From contig CAJXSK010000007.1 in assembly GCA_913061075.1 (NCBI GenBank), positions 39,006 to 103,005 on the forward strand: a DNA stretch of 64,000 nt, read 5' to 3'. The notes beneath the pieces were generated by a model, which ran no database searches, was not told the origin of the DNA, and was given only the letters and a program-made list of their open reading frames with translations. Shown piece by piece: positions 33,126 through 40,777 of this stretch (position 1 is the first letter of the stretch; each line of letters begins with the position of its first letter). The DNA is from an uncultured Piscirickettsiaceae bacterium. GTDB lineage: Bacteria > Pseudomonadota > Gammaproteobacteria > Methylococcales > Cycloclasticaceae. A program made the position numbers and the translations under genes.

Positions 33126-33818
33126 TTACATCTCCTCAAACGGGTCGCTTAGGCCTTTAAGAATCTCTTGTGAAGATTTAAACAGAATATAGCCCACACC
33201 AATAGCTACCCAGCTAATACTTAAAAGCCAATACACAAGCACATAGGCCAAGTCAGCCACATCACGATTAACCATTAACATGCTCGCATCGTAATACGGT
33301 AAAAATGAGAATGGTGCAAACGTTAGCACCAAAAAAGGAATCGCTTTGTTTCTTGTGAACCTAAACAACCGAGTTCTTGCATAGAGATAAGCACCACCCC
33401 CAAAAAACAAATAAAGTGGGTAGCAAATCAATAAAATGACTGCCTGTGATGGCATAACCTCAGCAGAGTCATGGAGCACTTGGTACCAAGAAGCATCTTG
33501 ATGGACTAGAATTCCACCTGCAAAAAACCCCATAAATACTTGCCCGACTATAAACACAATGAGAACCAAGTGCCGTTTAACATGGGCATCCCCATCAACT
33601 ATTTCTTGAGGCTCCTTAAAGGTTAATAATATCCCCCATACAGTCACAATAATAATGAGTTCTGCTTTAAGAAACGTCATCAAAGCAATGCCTTTATACT
33701 CCTCTTTAACCGCGTACCCCACAATGTCTCCCATATTAGAAAAGCTTGGCAACAAAATAATGGCTAATAATGAAAAGAAAACAACGAACGCCAAGGGCAA
33801 TAACTTGTTAGGTACCAT
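33126..33818 (-). CDS. Orphan PmoC/AmoC-like membrane protein lacking metal ligands
   Basis: 230 residues from the ATG at 33818, five to six predicted membrane helices. It aligns along its length with the PmoC encoded at 51348-52124: GGILVHQDASWYQ matches AGSLYAEQDATWHQ, and YARTRLFRFTRNKAIPFLVL matches YAITRLPFFAKKISIPLILV. Of the CuC ligands only the Asp remains (Asp108); the two His are Tyr112 and Gln125. The NEWGH...H second-site ligands are also gone. It is therefore unlikely to bind copper as PmoC does. No pmoA or pmoB is adjacent. It may be a structural or regulatory paralogue, or have an unrelated role. Confidence 0.75.
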   Translation of the reverse strand: MVPNKLLPLAFVVFFSLLAIILLPSFSNMGDIVGYAVKEEYKGIALMTFLKAELIIIVTVWGILLTFKEPQEIVDGDAHVKRHLVLIVFIVGQVFMGFFAGGILVHQDASWYQVLHDSAEVMPSQAVILLICYPLYLFFGGGAYLYARTRLFRFTRNKAIPFLVLTFAPFSFLPYYDASMLMVNRDVADLAYVLVYWLLSISWVAIGVGYILFKSSQEILKGLSDPFEEM

Positions 33819-33883
33819 TAAAAATTCCAATTCATAATATATTTACAGAGCACTCTTTTCTTTTTTGTGAACTTATACTCGCG

Positions 33884-33889
33884 TATAGT
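33884..33889 (+). promoter_or_regulatory. Probable -10 element of ssrA
   Basis: TATAGT lies about 18 bases before the mature tmRNA 5' end. The T-rich upstream sequence gives no convincing -35. Confidence 0.45.
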
Positions 33890-33906
33890 ATCAAATTAAG
33901 ACCAAA

Positions 33907-34283
33907 GGGGGCGACCTGGCTTCGACGTGGGTAGCAAAACCTTAGGTGCATGCCGAGCTTTCAGTAATCTCGTAAAACATCTGAAAAATTATAGTTGCAA
34001 ACGACGACAACTACGCAATCGCTGCCTAAGAAACAGTGAGATTGCTGTCTGACTGGAGCCGTGCTTATGCGTCCAGCGATCTTCGGATCATTTCAGGCAT
34101 CATAGCTCATAAGATCGTATTGAAGCTTGTTCGGGGCGGATATACTAAAACTTAACCGAAATCGTTATTGGTCTTCCTAGCCTATCGGGTAGCTAATAAT
34201 TAAACTAAAAGTTATAGGATAAGCATGTAGAGCCGAGGGCGGAGTGCTTGCGGACGCGGGTTCAATTCCCGCCGCCTCCACCA
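33907..34283 (+). ncRNA. ssrA: Transfer-messenger RNA
   Basis: 377 nt. The 5' end GGGGGCGACCTGGCTTCGAC pairs with the 3' end CGCCTCC-A-CCA to form the acceptor stem (one G-U). The T-arm GCGGGTTCAATTCCCGC is intact. The resume frame starts with GCA at 33997 and reads ANDDNYAIAA, then TAA at 34027-34029. Ile replaces the usual Leu in the C-terminal ALAA degron. An unlinked terminator follows, and copies of the 3' end occur 0.7 and 7.9 kb downstream. Confidence 0.97.
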
Positions 34284-34290
34284 ATTGAAG

Positions 34291-34321
34291 AAGGTGAACT
34301 GATCTCAGTTCACCTTTTTTT
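34291..34321 (+). terminator. Terminator of ssrA
   Basis: GGTGAACTGA and TCAGTTCACC form a perfect stem followed by seven T. It sits directly after the CCA-AATTG end, and may have come in with the accessory block because a second terminator follows the distal att-like copy at 42.17 kb. Confidence 0.88.
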
Positions 34322-35013
34322 ATTTCCACAGAAGGAATGTATGTCGCGAGGAGGCATGGATGCCGGTGCGACGATGCCTGCGTCCCTCGCTACAGGTCTT
34401 ATGGGGCAAGTGTTTACGGGCTTCGACCACCTCTTAATCTCGGGCTGTTTAAAGCGAATATTCTCTGAATTGCCAACAAAATGCCTGAAACATTTTGTAC
34501 CGCTTTGCGCCTGCAGGGGCAAAGCTAAGGACGGCTTAGCGTACATACTCTCTGCCCCTCTATTTTTGGTGATACCCGAAGTCCATTAAGAAAAAATAAA
34601 CGTTTTTAAAATCAGTCTCTTACTAACGGACTAATCAAGGAGTTGAGAAGGGAGAATTGGCAGACTAAGTGGAATGAAAGCCTTTAGGTTAAGCAATAAT
34701 TCAGAATTATAAATAGTAAGAAAAGTTACGCCCCTCTTTGTAATCCCCCAGTCCCTGATCGATAAGTTTTTTTAATCGGGATTGCGCCGCTACTTTACCG
34801 ATTTGCCAATGAGTCTCCAGCTCACGGAACAATTGGGATATTATTTCACTAAGGAGCAAAGGATCTTTAGTGCATCACCTCGATAAACGCGCAACTCCCC
34901 TCTTAGGCTATTTGTTTAAGGTGTTGAAACTATCAACGGCTGTCTCCACCAATTTTATGGTCACCCGCATTGTCATCACTGAGAATAAAAATAGGCATGA
35001 CTTTCTTCGAACT
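34322..35013. other. Gene-poor stretch downstream of ssrA
   Basis: No convincing gene. It contains the proximal att-like repeat (34946-34958) and, on the minus strand, a 55-codon open frame (34707-34874) with no start codon that ends in KEGRNFSYYL, probably the tail of a decayed gene. The remaining short open frames show no codon bias or family resemblance. Confidence 0.6.
34946..34958 (+). repeat. Proximal att-like direct repeat (ssrA 3'-end copy)
   Basis: CCACCAATTTTAT, in context CTCCACCAATTTTAT. The first 11 bases of that context equal the ssrA 3' end (34276-34286). The same 13-mer recurs at 42146-42158, exactly 7200 bases away in direct orientation. Confidence 0.6.
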
Positions 35014-35733
35014 TCAATAAGGTATCTCACTACCATCCCAGGCAAATATTTTACCGCTATCTTCTGTAGACAACCCATCTAGCACTGAGCTGAGTTTTTT
35101 CACTGAATAATCCGGGGTAAATAGTTTCTCACTGGGAACCCGCTGCTGAAAGGGTTGCGATAAATTTGTATCCACTGTGCCGGGGTGTAGTCCCACGATA
35201 ATGGCTTTTGGCTGTCGCCGAGCCACCTCGATACTGGCGGTCTTGATGAGCATATTCAGTGCCGCTTTGGAGGCTCGATAGGCATACCACCCTCCCAAGT
35301 GATTATCGCCAATGCTGCCAACACGTGCTGACAGTGCAGCAAATATCGACCGCTGCTTACGTTGAAGCCTGGGCAAAAAGTGCTTAGCAATGAGCGCCGG
35401 ACCAATGGTATTAGCGAGAAGATTACGTTGAAACTTTTCGACACTTAAGTCGCGCAGTGACTTTTCGGGCATTAAATTTGTGTCATGAAGTATTCCCGTG
35501 GCAACAATCACACAGTCCAATGGCCCCTCTTGTGCGCTTTGCTCCGCAGCGTGCTGGATGGATGCTTCATCCGCAAAATCGATTCGGCCGACGCTCACAT
35601 TGGTTAACTGACTTTCTATTTCTGAGCGAGCAAAGGCATGAATTCTATTGCCAGGATTGTCGGCGAAAAAGTTAACAAAGGCAGAGCCCAATCCACCCGA
35701 GGCACCGATGACCACAATATTTTGATTTGGCAT
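35014..35733 (-). CDS. Short-chain dehydrogenase/reductase
   Basis: 239 residues. The Rossmann motif is VIGASGGLGSAF, and the catalytic tetrad region is ALSARVGSIGD (Ser) with YAYRASKAALN (YxxxK). A PGTVDT motif follows. It resembles CsgA-like SDRs that often lie beside cryptochrome/photolyase genes in gammaproteobacteria. Substrate unknown. It is the first gene inside the proximal att-like repeat, transcribed towards ssrA, and looks more GC-rich than its core neighbours. Confidence 0.85.
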   Translation of the reverse strand: MPNQNIVVIGASGGLGSAFVNFFADNPGNRIHAFARSEIESQLTNVSVGRIDFADEASIQHAAEQSAQEGPLDCVIVATGILHDTNLMPEKSLRDLSVEKFQRNLLANTIGPALIAKHFLPRLQRKQRSIFAALSARVGSIGDNHLGGWYAYRASKAALNMLIKTASIEVARRQPKAIIVGLHPGTVDTNLSQPFQQRVPSEKLFTPDYSVKKLSSVLDGLSTEDSGKIFAWDGSEIPY

Positions 35734-35846
35734 ACTTATCTACTTCTTATCAGAGATTTTTATTTTGAGTGGTTAATGAGCGACGACATCAAGGAGCGCC
35801 AACCATTCGACAAGCTCCTGATGTGAAGCATTATTATTGCGATGAC

Positions 35847-36140
35847 TTACTTTTGAGACGAATAGTAAGCGGCAAGCGCTTCAATATCAGCATCACTCAA
35901 CTGAGCAGCCTGAGCGACCATAACCGCTGCCAGCCCACCTGAACGTTGTGCATCACGATATGCTTTAAGTGAGCTCACAAGGTAGGCCTTGTTTTGCCCA
36001 TTTAATTTCGGGTAATTCGGTGCTATAGGTGCCGCACCACCAGCGCCATGACAAACCCGACAACTGGCTTCTTTAGCAGGCTGTGCATGAGCCAAAATTG
36101 AAACGATCATAGTTAGTGTCAACGTTATAAAATATTTCAT
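35847..36140 (-). CDS. Small periplasmic c-type cytochrome
   Basis: 97 residues with a signal peptide (cleavage near AHA-QP, about residue 19) and one heme site, CRVCHG. A Met in AAVMVAQ is the likely sixth ligand. Class I cytochrome c of the c4/c5-like half type. It probably transfers electrons in the periplasm; the partner is unknown. Part of the accessory block. Confidence 0.88.
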   Translation of the reverse strand: MKYFITLTLTMIVSILAHAQPAKEASCRVCHGAGGAAPIAPNYPKLNGQNKAYLVSSLKAYRDAQRSGGLAAVMVAQAAQLSDADIEALAAYYSSQK

Positions 36141-36173
36141 TATAAACCTCGATTTTATTAGTTAGGGTTTTCT

Positions 36174-36488
36174 CTAGGCTTCTCGGTCCATCTGCCATAC
36201 ACACTTAGAAGCGTGACTAAGATTCTGAACCGGAGCTCTTGTTGCAGAGCGTGATTCCGCATGCTTAAACACTGAAATAGTTGCAAAGAAACCCCCAGTA
36301 ATAAGCACATGCGCTAGCCACATAACATGGAACTGAAAAATAGAAAGGAAGGACAGTGAAAATATCATACTCCACATCCAAGCGAGTACTTGCATAAAGT
36401 AGTGCTGGGATGCCATATCCAAGTGACGAAGCGGGTTAAAACGATTATCCATAACAAGATTAAAGCAGCTAACAATGAATGATCTCAT
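36174..36488 (-). CDS. Hypothetical small membrane protein
   Basis: 104 residues. NPLRHLDMASQHYFMQVLAW leads into two membrane segments (about 33-52 and 57-72), then a polar, Arg-rich tail. I recognise no named family. It lies 33 bases upstream of the cytochrome c gene on the same strand, so they may be co-expressed. Confidence 0.6.
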   Translation of the reverse strand: MRSFIVSCFNLVMDNRFNPLRHLDMASQHYFMQVLAWMWSMIFSLSFLSIFQFHVMWLAHVLITGGFFATISVFKHAESRSATRAPVQNLSHASKCVWQMDREA

Positions 36489-36980
36489 GATAATGTCCTC
36501 AGTGGTTTTTACAGCACTTATTCTTTAGTGCATGGTTTCAGTAAAAAATTTAAAATCGTTAGTGTTTGTAGAGCAATCGCTCTACCAGCATTCGCTATCT
36601 TTGAGCGCCAAATTTGGTTCCTCGGTACGCTCAAGCAAGCCAAATGCCGTTATCAGCCTAACCCGCGTGTAATCCAATGTATGAGCCAGCAAATCACCCG
36701 AGTGTGGTTACAATTAGCAGATGGCATTTACTCAGCACCGACTATCTCAGCGTCTGAATAAAGGCTTCGGGCATCGAGTTCGAGAGCACCGGTACATTCG
36801 TTGAATGTTCAACTCTCCGCTGTAACCGCTATTTATGTCTATATTTTCATTACTTAACCTCTACATTTGATTTAAATATACGTCATATCGGTAAAATTGC
36901 GTAGCAAAACAGCATTTATACCTATACAATAGTTAGTCACTCCGGACTAACATTAATGCTTATAACGAAAGGGAAAGAAT
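36489..36980. other. Intergenic stretch with possible transposase remnant and merR control region
   Basis: No intact gene. On the minus strand (about 36650-36800) SNSMPEAFIQTLR followed, in a shifted frame, by MPSANCNHTRVICWLIHWI loosely recalls the end of an IS3-type transposase, broken by stops. The right half (36840-36980) is AT-rich and carries the merR promoter region. Confidence 0.4.
36932..36951. promoter_or_regulatory. Inverted repeat upstream of the merR-type gene
   Basis: GTTAGTC-6 nt-GACTAAC, perfect 7-bp arms, 29 bases before the GTG start and next to an AT-rich TATACCTATACAAT segment. Position and symmetry suit an operator, possibly autoregulatory. Confidence 0.5.
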
Positions 36981-37952
36981 GTGAAAGAGGATCATTACGT
37001 GGAACAAGCGAGAATGAGTATCGGAGTGGTGGAGCGGATGACCGGTATCAATGCCAACACCCTGAGAATGTGGGAACGTCGCTATCAGCTGGGCCCATCG
37101 ACACGCAGCCCGGGTGGACAGCGAGAATATACCGCAACCGACATTGACCATCTGCGGCTGATCAAAAAGCTGATGGATAAGGGCATGCGCATTGGCGATA
37201 TCGCCCAATTACCGACCAAGACACTCACCAGCCTGCTGCTTGATACCGGTGATGATAGTAACGATATAGTTAATAAAAGTAATCCGCTAAAGACTGAAGT
37301 GGTCGGCATCAGCTTGAGTCGTTATTTTAAAACTCATATTAAGCGCTACCCCAAGCTGGCTATCACTTGTTCAGAGATCGAAGGCGAAGAGTGGCTATCT
37401 GATCCCGACTTAGTTGACAGCGCGCTAGGTGATAAAGATTTATTGATTCTGCAACAAAGCGCCCTTAACAAAAAGCATATCGAGCGATTCAAAAAAATCA
37501 GTGAACAAAAAATTCATGTGGTCGTCTTGTATTTGTATTCTCACCAGGAGGTGCTCGAAGTATTAGAGAAACAAGGCATTATCCTACTACCGGGTAATAT
37601 TGAGCCATCCTTTATTGATGAGACCGTGAATAAAGTACTCAGGTTAACCGCGAATTTATCTAGCCTCGACCAAAGCGGCAAAGCATTTGATATTTCACTC
37701 CCAAATAGCCAGCCACGACAATTTGACGAACAAGCCCTGATCGATGCGGAAGCATTGTCAACTAAATTAAATTGCGAATGCCCACCGCATTTGACCGATT
37801 TAATTCGCCGCCTCAGCGCCTTCGAGGAGTACAGCCAAACCTGTGGGGCTGAAAACTGGAAACAGGCAGCGGTTCACGCTTGCGTGTATTCCTATACAAA
37901 TCAGGCCCGCTATTTAATTGAAAAAGCGTTAAGAGCCGTACTTGATGAATAA
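36981..37952 (+). CDS. MerR-family regulator with degenerate B12-binding-like domain
   Basis: 323 residues from a GTG with AGGGA at good spacing. The N-terminal MerR helix-turn-helix is clear (MSIGVVERMTGINANTLRMW, ERRYQL, GGQREYTATDIDHL). The middle (about 100-210) is an alpha/beta region like the cobalamin-binding half of CarH/LitR light sensors, but I see no DxHxxG cobalamin motif, so B12 binding is doubtful. CarH/LitR relatives control photolyase clusters, which fits this location. Effector unknown. Confidence 0.78.
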   Translation: MKEDHYVEQARMSIGVVERMTGINANTLRMWERRYQLGPSTRSPGGQREYTATDIDHLRLIKKLMDKGMRIGDIAQLPTKTLTSLLLDTGDDSNDIVNKSNPLKTEVVGISLSRYFKTHIKRYPKLAITCSEIEGEEWLSDPDLVDSALGDKDLLILQQSALNKKHIERFKKISEQKIHVVVLYLYSHQEVLEVLEKQGIILLPGNIEPSFIDETVNKVLRLTANLSSLDQSGKAFDISLPNSQPRQFDEQALIDAEALSTKLNCECPPHLTDLIRRLSAFEEYSQTCGAENWKQAAVHACVYSYTNQARYLIEKALRAVLDE

Positions 37953-37978
37953 TGAGCGGATAAATAAGGGAGAAAACT

Positions 37979-38161
37979 ATGCTTGCTAAAAACCGTTTAT
38001 CGCTTAATTTTTTTCCGAAACGATTGTTGCCGAAACAATTTTTACAAATAGCTTTACTCACGTCTATATTTCTTGCGATCTATCGCGTTTTACCAACAGT
38101 CATGAGAGTGCTGAGGCTCATCCATACACTACGAAAGAACCTGTGGCCTCAGGTTAATTAA
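37979..38161 (+). CDS. Hypothetical 60-residue basic membrane peptide
   Basis: Very basic N-terminus, one hydrophobic segment (about 22-45) and a basic tail. AAGGGAG lies six bases before the ATG, and the gene follows the regulator by 26 bases. No family recognised; could be a decayed gene. Confidence 0.45.
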   Translation: MLAKNRLSLNFFPKRLLPKQFLQIALLTSIFLAIYRVLPTVMRVLRLIHTLRKNLWPQVN

Positions 38162-38220
38162 TCATGTTTCGTTACTTTCATGTTCAGACATTTTCACTTT
38201 AAGAGCACTTAGGCTAGATT

Positions 38221-38571
38221 ATGAATCCTTCTCTTTACTATGACGGCAGTTGTCCTTTATGCAGCAAAGAAATTTCAGTACTGAAACGCTTGAGTAATGA
38301 CGGCATAAACTTTGTCGATATTCACCAGATAAATGATGAAGGCCTACCCAGTAAAGATAATTTATTGAAGCGACTACATCTGCGGAAAACGAATGGAGAA
38401 TGGCTAGTGGGCCTGGATGCCAATGTCTATGCCTGGTCGCTTACACACTACGGCATCTTATTTAAAATTCTGAGAATTTGGCCTATTCGTTCTCTTGCCG
38501 ATTCAATTTACAACCGCTGGGCAGATCAACGCTTCAAGAAACGTTACCAGTGCAATGAATGCAGTGTTTAA
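38221..38571 (+). CDS. DCC-family (DUF393) thiol-disulfide oxidoreductase-like protein
   Basis: 116 residues with the thioredoxin-like DGSCPLC motif at 9-15 (DxxCxxC) and the conserved RIWPIRSLADSIYNRWADQR. A CNEC pair closes the C-terminus. Biochemical role undefined; members are frequent in photolyase gene clusters. Confidence 0.85.
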   Translation: MNPSLYYDGSCPLCSKEISVLKRLSNDGINFVDIHQINDEGLPSKDNLLKRLHLRKTNGEWLVGLDANVYAWSLTHYGILFKILRIWPIRSLADSIYNRWADQRFKKRYQCNECSV

Positions 38572-38622
38572 AACAAACTACTTTTGGATCTTAATTCTTA
38601 GTATTTTTAAAGGTGAATGACT

Positions 38623-38805
38623 ATGTTTGGATGGCTAAAGCCTGATCCCGTTAAGAAACTCGATAAACAGTATCAGGCCAAATTAAAGGAGGCGATGGAG
38701 ACACAGCGCAACGGCAATATTCGCCGCTATGCTGAGTTGACGCAGGAAGCTGAATCTATTCGAGAGTCCATGGAGGCCATAAAAGCTGAAGCTCAAAAAA
38801 GTTAA
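38623..38805 (+). CDS. DUF6435-like small protein
   Basis: 60 residues: MFGWLKPDPVKKLDKQYQAK, then a charged helical body with EAMETQRNGNIRRYAELTQE. It matches the DUF6435 pattern as I remember it. ATG at 38623 chosen because AGG lies nine bases upstream, whereas the ATG at 38617 overlaps it. Function unknown. Confidence 0.65.
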   Translation: MFGWLKPDPVKKLDKQYQAKLKEAMETQRNGNIRRYAELTQEAESIRESMEAIKAEAQKS

Positions 38806-39034
38806 TGGTAGAGAGTTGATGAAGGAGAAACTGGATAACCCAGATCCTCTTCCAATTCCCAGGGTTAACTGGGGTTGTTACAATGATGCTAGGCTAACTG
38901 TTGAATAGCCACAAGTGTTTCATCCACCAGCCAATTTTTAGAATTAAGAAGCCCTGTTATTCAAAATCGTCTAACTACGCTTTCGTCAGTTTACATTCAG
39001 CGTCACTCAAAATACTTCACTCCAACCCACTCAC

Positions 39035-40597
39035 TCAAAGCGCTTCCAAATTTTTCAAACACCAATTTGCTCTCGCCAATGTGGCTTGCTGGCTCTCTTC
39101 GCTTTGCTTATCCCAGCTGCGATAGACCATACCAATACGGGGATTATTAACCAATTTATCGCGGTGCTGATTCATAAAATGCCAATAAAGGCTATTCAGA
39201 GGGCAAGCATCTTCCGATGATTTTTCTTTAACCTTGTAATGACAACTTTTGCAATAATCACTCATTTTATTCACATAGTTTCCGCCGGCAGAGTACGGCT
39301 TGGTCGCTACCCAGCCGCCATCAGCGAACTGACTCATACCTCGGGTATTCGGCATTTCAACCCACTCGATAGCATCGATATAAATACCGAGATACCAATC
39401 GTCCACTTGACCAGGGTGAACACCCGTCAGCAAACAAAAATTTCCGGTGATCATGAGCCTTTGAATATGGTGAGCATAGGCATAGGTCAGCGACTGATCG
39501 ATGGCCTGCTTCATACAGTTCATTTTGGTATTGCCATCCCAAAAAAACTGAGGCAGATTGCGCTGGGCATTGAGTTGATTACGCTCGCGGTAATGAGGCA
39601 TATTCACCCAGTACACACAGCGCACATATTCTCGCCAGCCCAATATTTGTCGAACAAACCCTTCAATTTGTGGCAAAGTGATGAGGCTATCGGATTGCTC
39701 GTAAGCGTCGATTGCTGAATTAATCACTTCACTAGGACTCAGCATTTTACTGTTCAGTGCAAACGATAAACGCGAGTGATACAGCGTCCATTGTTCGGAA
39801 TGCTGGCAGGTCATGGCATCCTGAAAGCGTCCAAACAAAGGCAAACAATGCTCACAAAAGTGTTTTAATAATTGCAAAGATTGCGCGCGAGATACCGGCC
39901 AAAGTAAGGTATCATCGCAGTGACCCAATGTGAGAATGTTATGCTTATGTGTGCGTTCCAGCTTATCAGTAATATCATTGGTAAATAGCAGCGGCTGAGG
40001 GATATCCTGTAAATCCTTCGGTTTTATTTTTTCCCTATTGTCGCCATCGTAATTCCATTTCCCTCCCAATGGTTGACCTCCATGCATTAACAAGTTGAAA
40101 CGTTTACGCATTTTTCGATAAAAAGTTTCCATACGGTTGTGCTGCATTGCTTTAACATAATTCGAAACTTCGTCAAAAGGGACTAGAAAATGTTCGCTAT
40201 CGACAACATCTCCTTTAACATTATTTGGAATCTTTAAATTCTCTAACTGCTGGAGCAGACGGTATTCATCGGGCCGCTGATATTCAAACGTTTTGGCAGA
40301 GAAGCGCCTAATGATCGATACAATTAATTCGTCTAGGGTTTTGAACTGGACAGTATCATCGAGGGTGAGATGTAACACGTGGTGGCCTTTCGTCTCTAAT
40401 TCTTTCGCAAAGACCTCCATGGCTGTAAAAAAAGCACATAGCTTTTGGATATGATGCTTAACGTAAGCGGTCTCTTGTTTGAGTTCAGCAATAAGGTAAA
40501 TAACATTGTCATCGGGGCTATTAAACCAGCTGTGGTGAACATTCAATTGGTCACCCAATATTAAACGCAGCGTGTGATATTTTTTATTTAATTTCAT
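39035..40597 (-). CDS. FeS-type bacterial cryptochrome/(6-4) photolyase
   Basis: 520 residues of the deoxyribodipyrimidine photolyase-related family. An N-terminal alpha/beta domain starts LRLILGDQLNVHHSWF; the C-terminal helical FAD domain contains HHIQRLMITGNFCLL and MSQFADGG. Four cysteines, Cys361, 449, 452 and 465, have the same spacing as the 4Fe-4S ligands of Agrobacterium PhrB. Expected role: light-driven repair of (6-4) photoproducts, or light sensing. It is followed upstream by a frameshifted DUF2256 gene, its usual companion. Confidence 0.92.
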   Translation of the reverse strand: MKLNKKYHTLRLILGDQLNVHHSWFNSPDDNVIYLIAELKQETAYVKHHIQKLCAFFTAMEVFAKELETKGHHVLHLTLDDTVQFKTLDELIVSIIRRFSAKTFEYQRPDEYRLLQQLENLKIPNNVKGDVVDSEHFLVPFDEVSNYVKAMQHNRMETFYRKMRKRFNLLMHGGQPLGGKWNYDGDNREKIKPKDLQDIPQPLLFTNDITDKLERTHKHNILTLGHCDDTLLWPVSRAQSLQLLKHFCEHCLPLFGRFQDAMTCQHSEQWTLYHSRLSFALNSKMLSPSEVINSAIDAYEQSDSLITLPQIEGFVRQILGWREYVRCVYWVNMPHYRERNQLNAQRNLPQFFWDGNTKMNCMKQAIDQSLTYAYAHHIQRLMITGNFCLLTGVHPGQVDDWYLGIYIDAIEWVEMPNTRGMSQFADGGWVATKPYSAGGNYVNKMSDYCKSCHYKVKEKSSEDACPLNSLYWHFMNQHRDKLVNNPRIGMVYRSWDKQSEESQQATLARANWCLKNLEAL

Positions 40598-40608
40598 TCT
40601 TTATCGCA

Positions 40609-40754
40609 TCACTTCTTAAGGTTTCGTTGTGAGATACAGCGCTTAGAGCAATATTTTACTGCTGTCCAATCTTTGCGCCATTTTTCCTCCAAGTAAAACT
40701 TCTCTCGCAGACCAGGCAAATTTTGGTGGGTAAATGACGTTTCTTATGAGGCAT
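40609..40754 (-). pseudogene. DUF2256 zinc-ribbon-like protein, frameshifted
   Basis: Reading from ATG at 40754 gives MPHKKRHLPTKICLVCERSF, then TWRKN and a premature TAA. Adding one A in the A5 run (minus strand, 40681-40685) restores KKWRKDWTAVKYCSKRC and a stop just before the photolyase gene. The restored protein has the DUF2256 CxxC...W..VxYCSxRC pattern and about 48 residues. A true inactivating indel, programmed slippage or a sequencing error are all possible. Confidence 0.75.
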
Positions 40755-40777
40755 TTAGTCAAAAAATTTAATTATCT

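Noticed and set aside
34248..34589. 113-codon frame running out of the ssrA 3' end
   Set aside because: It starts within the tmRNA and passes through its terminator; no family resemblance or ribosome binding site.
36528..36761. 77-codon plus-strand frame upstream of merR
   Set aside because: No recognisable domain or ribosome binding site; overlaps a possible decayed transposase on the other strand.
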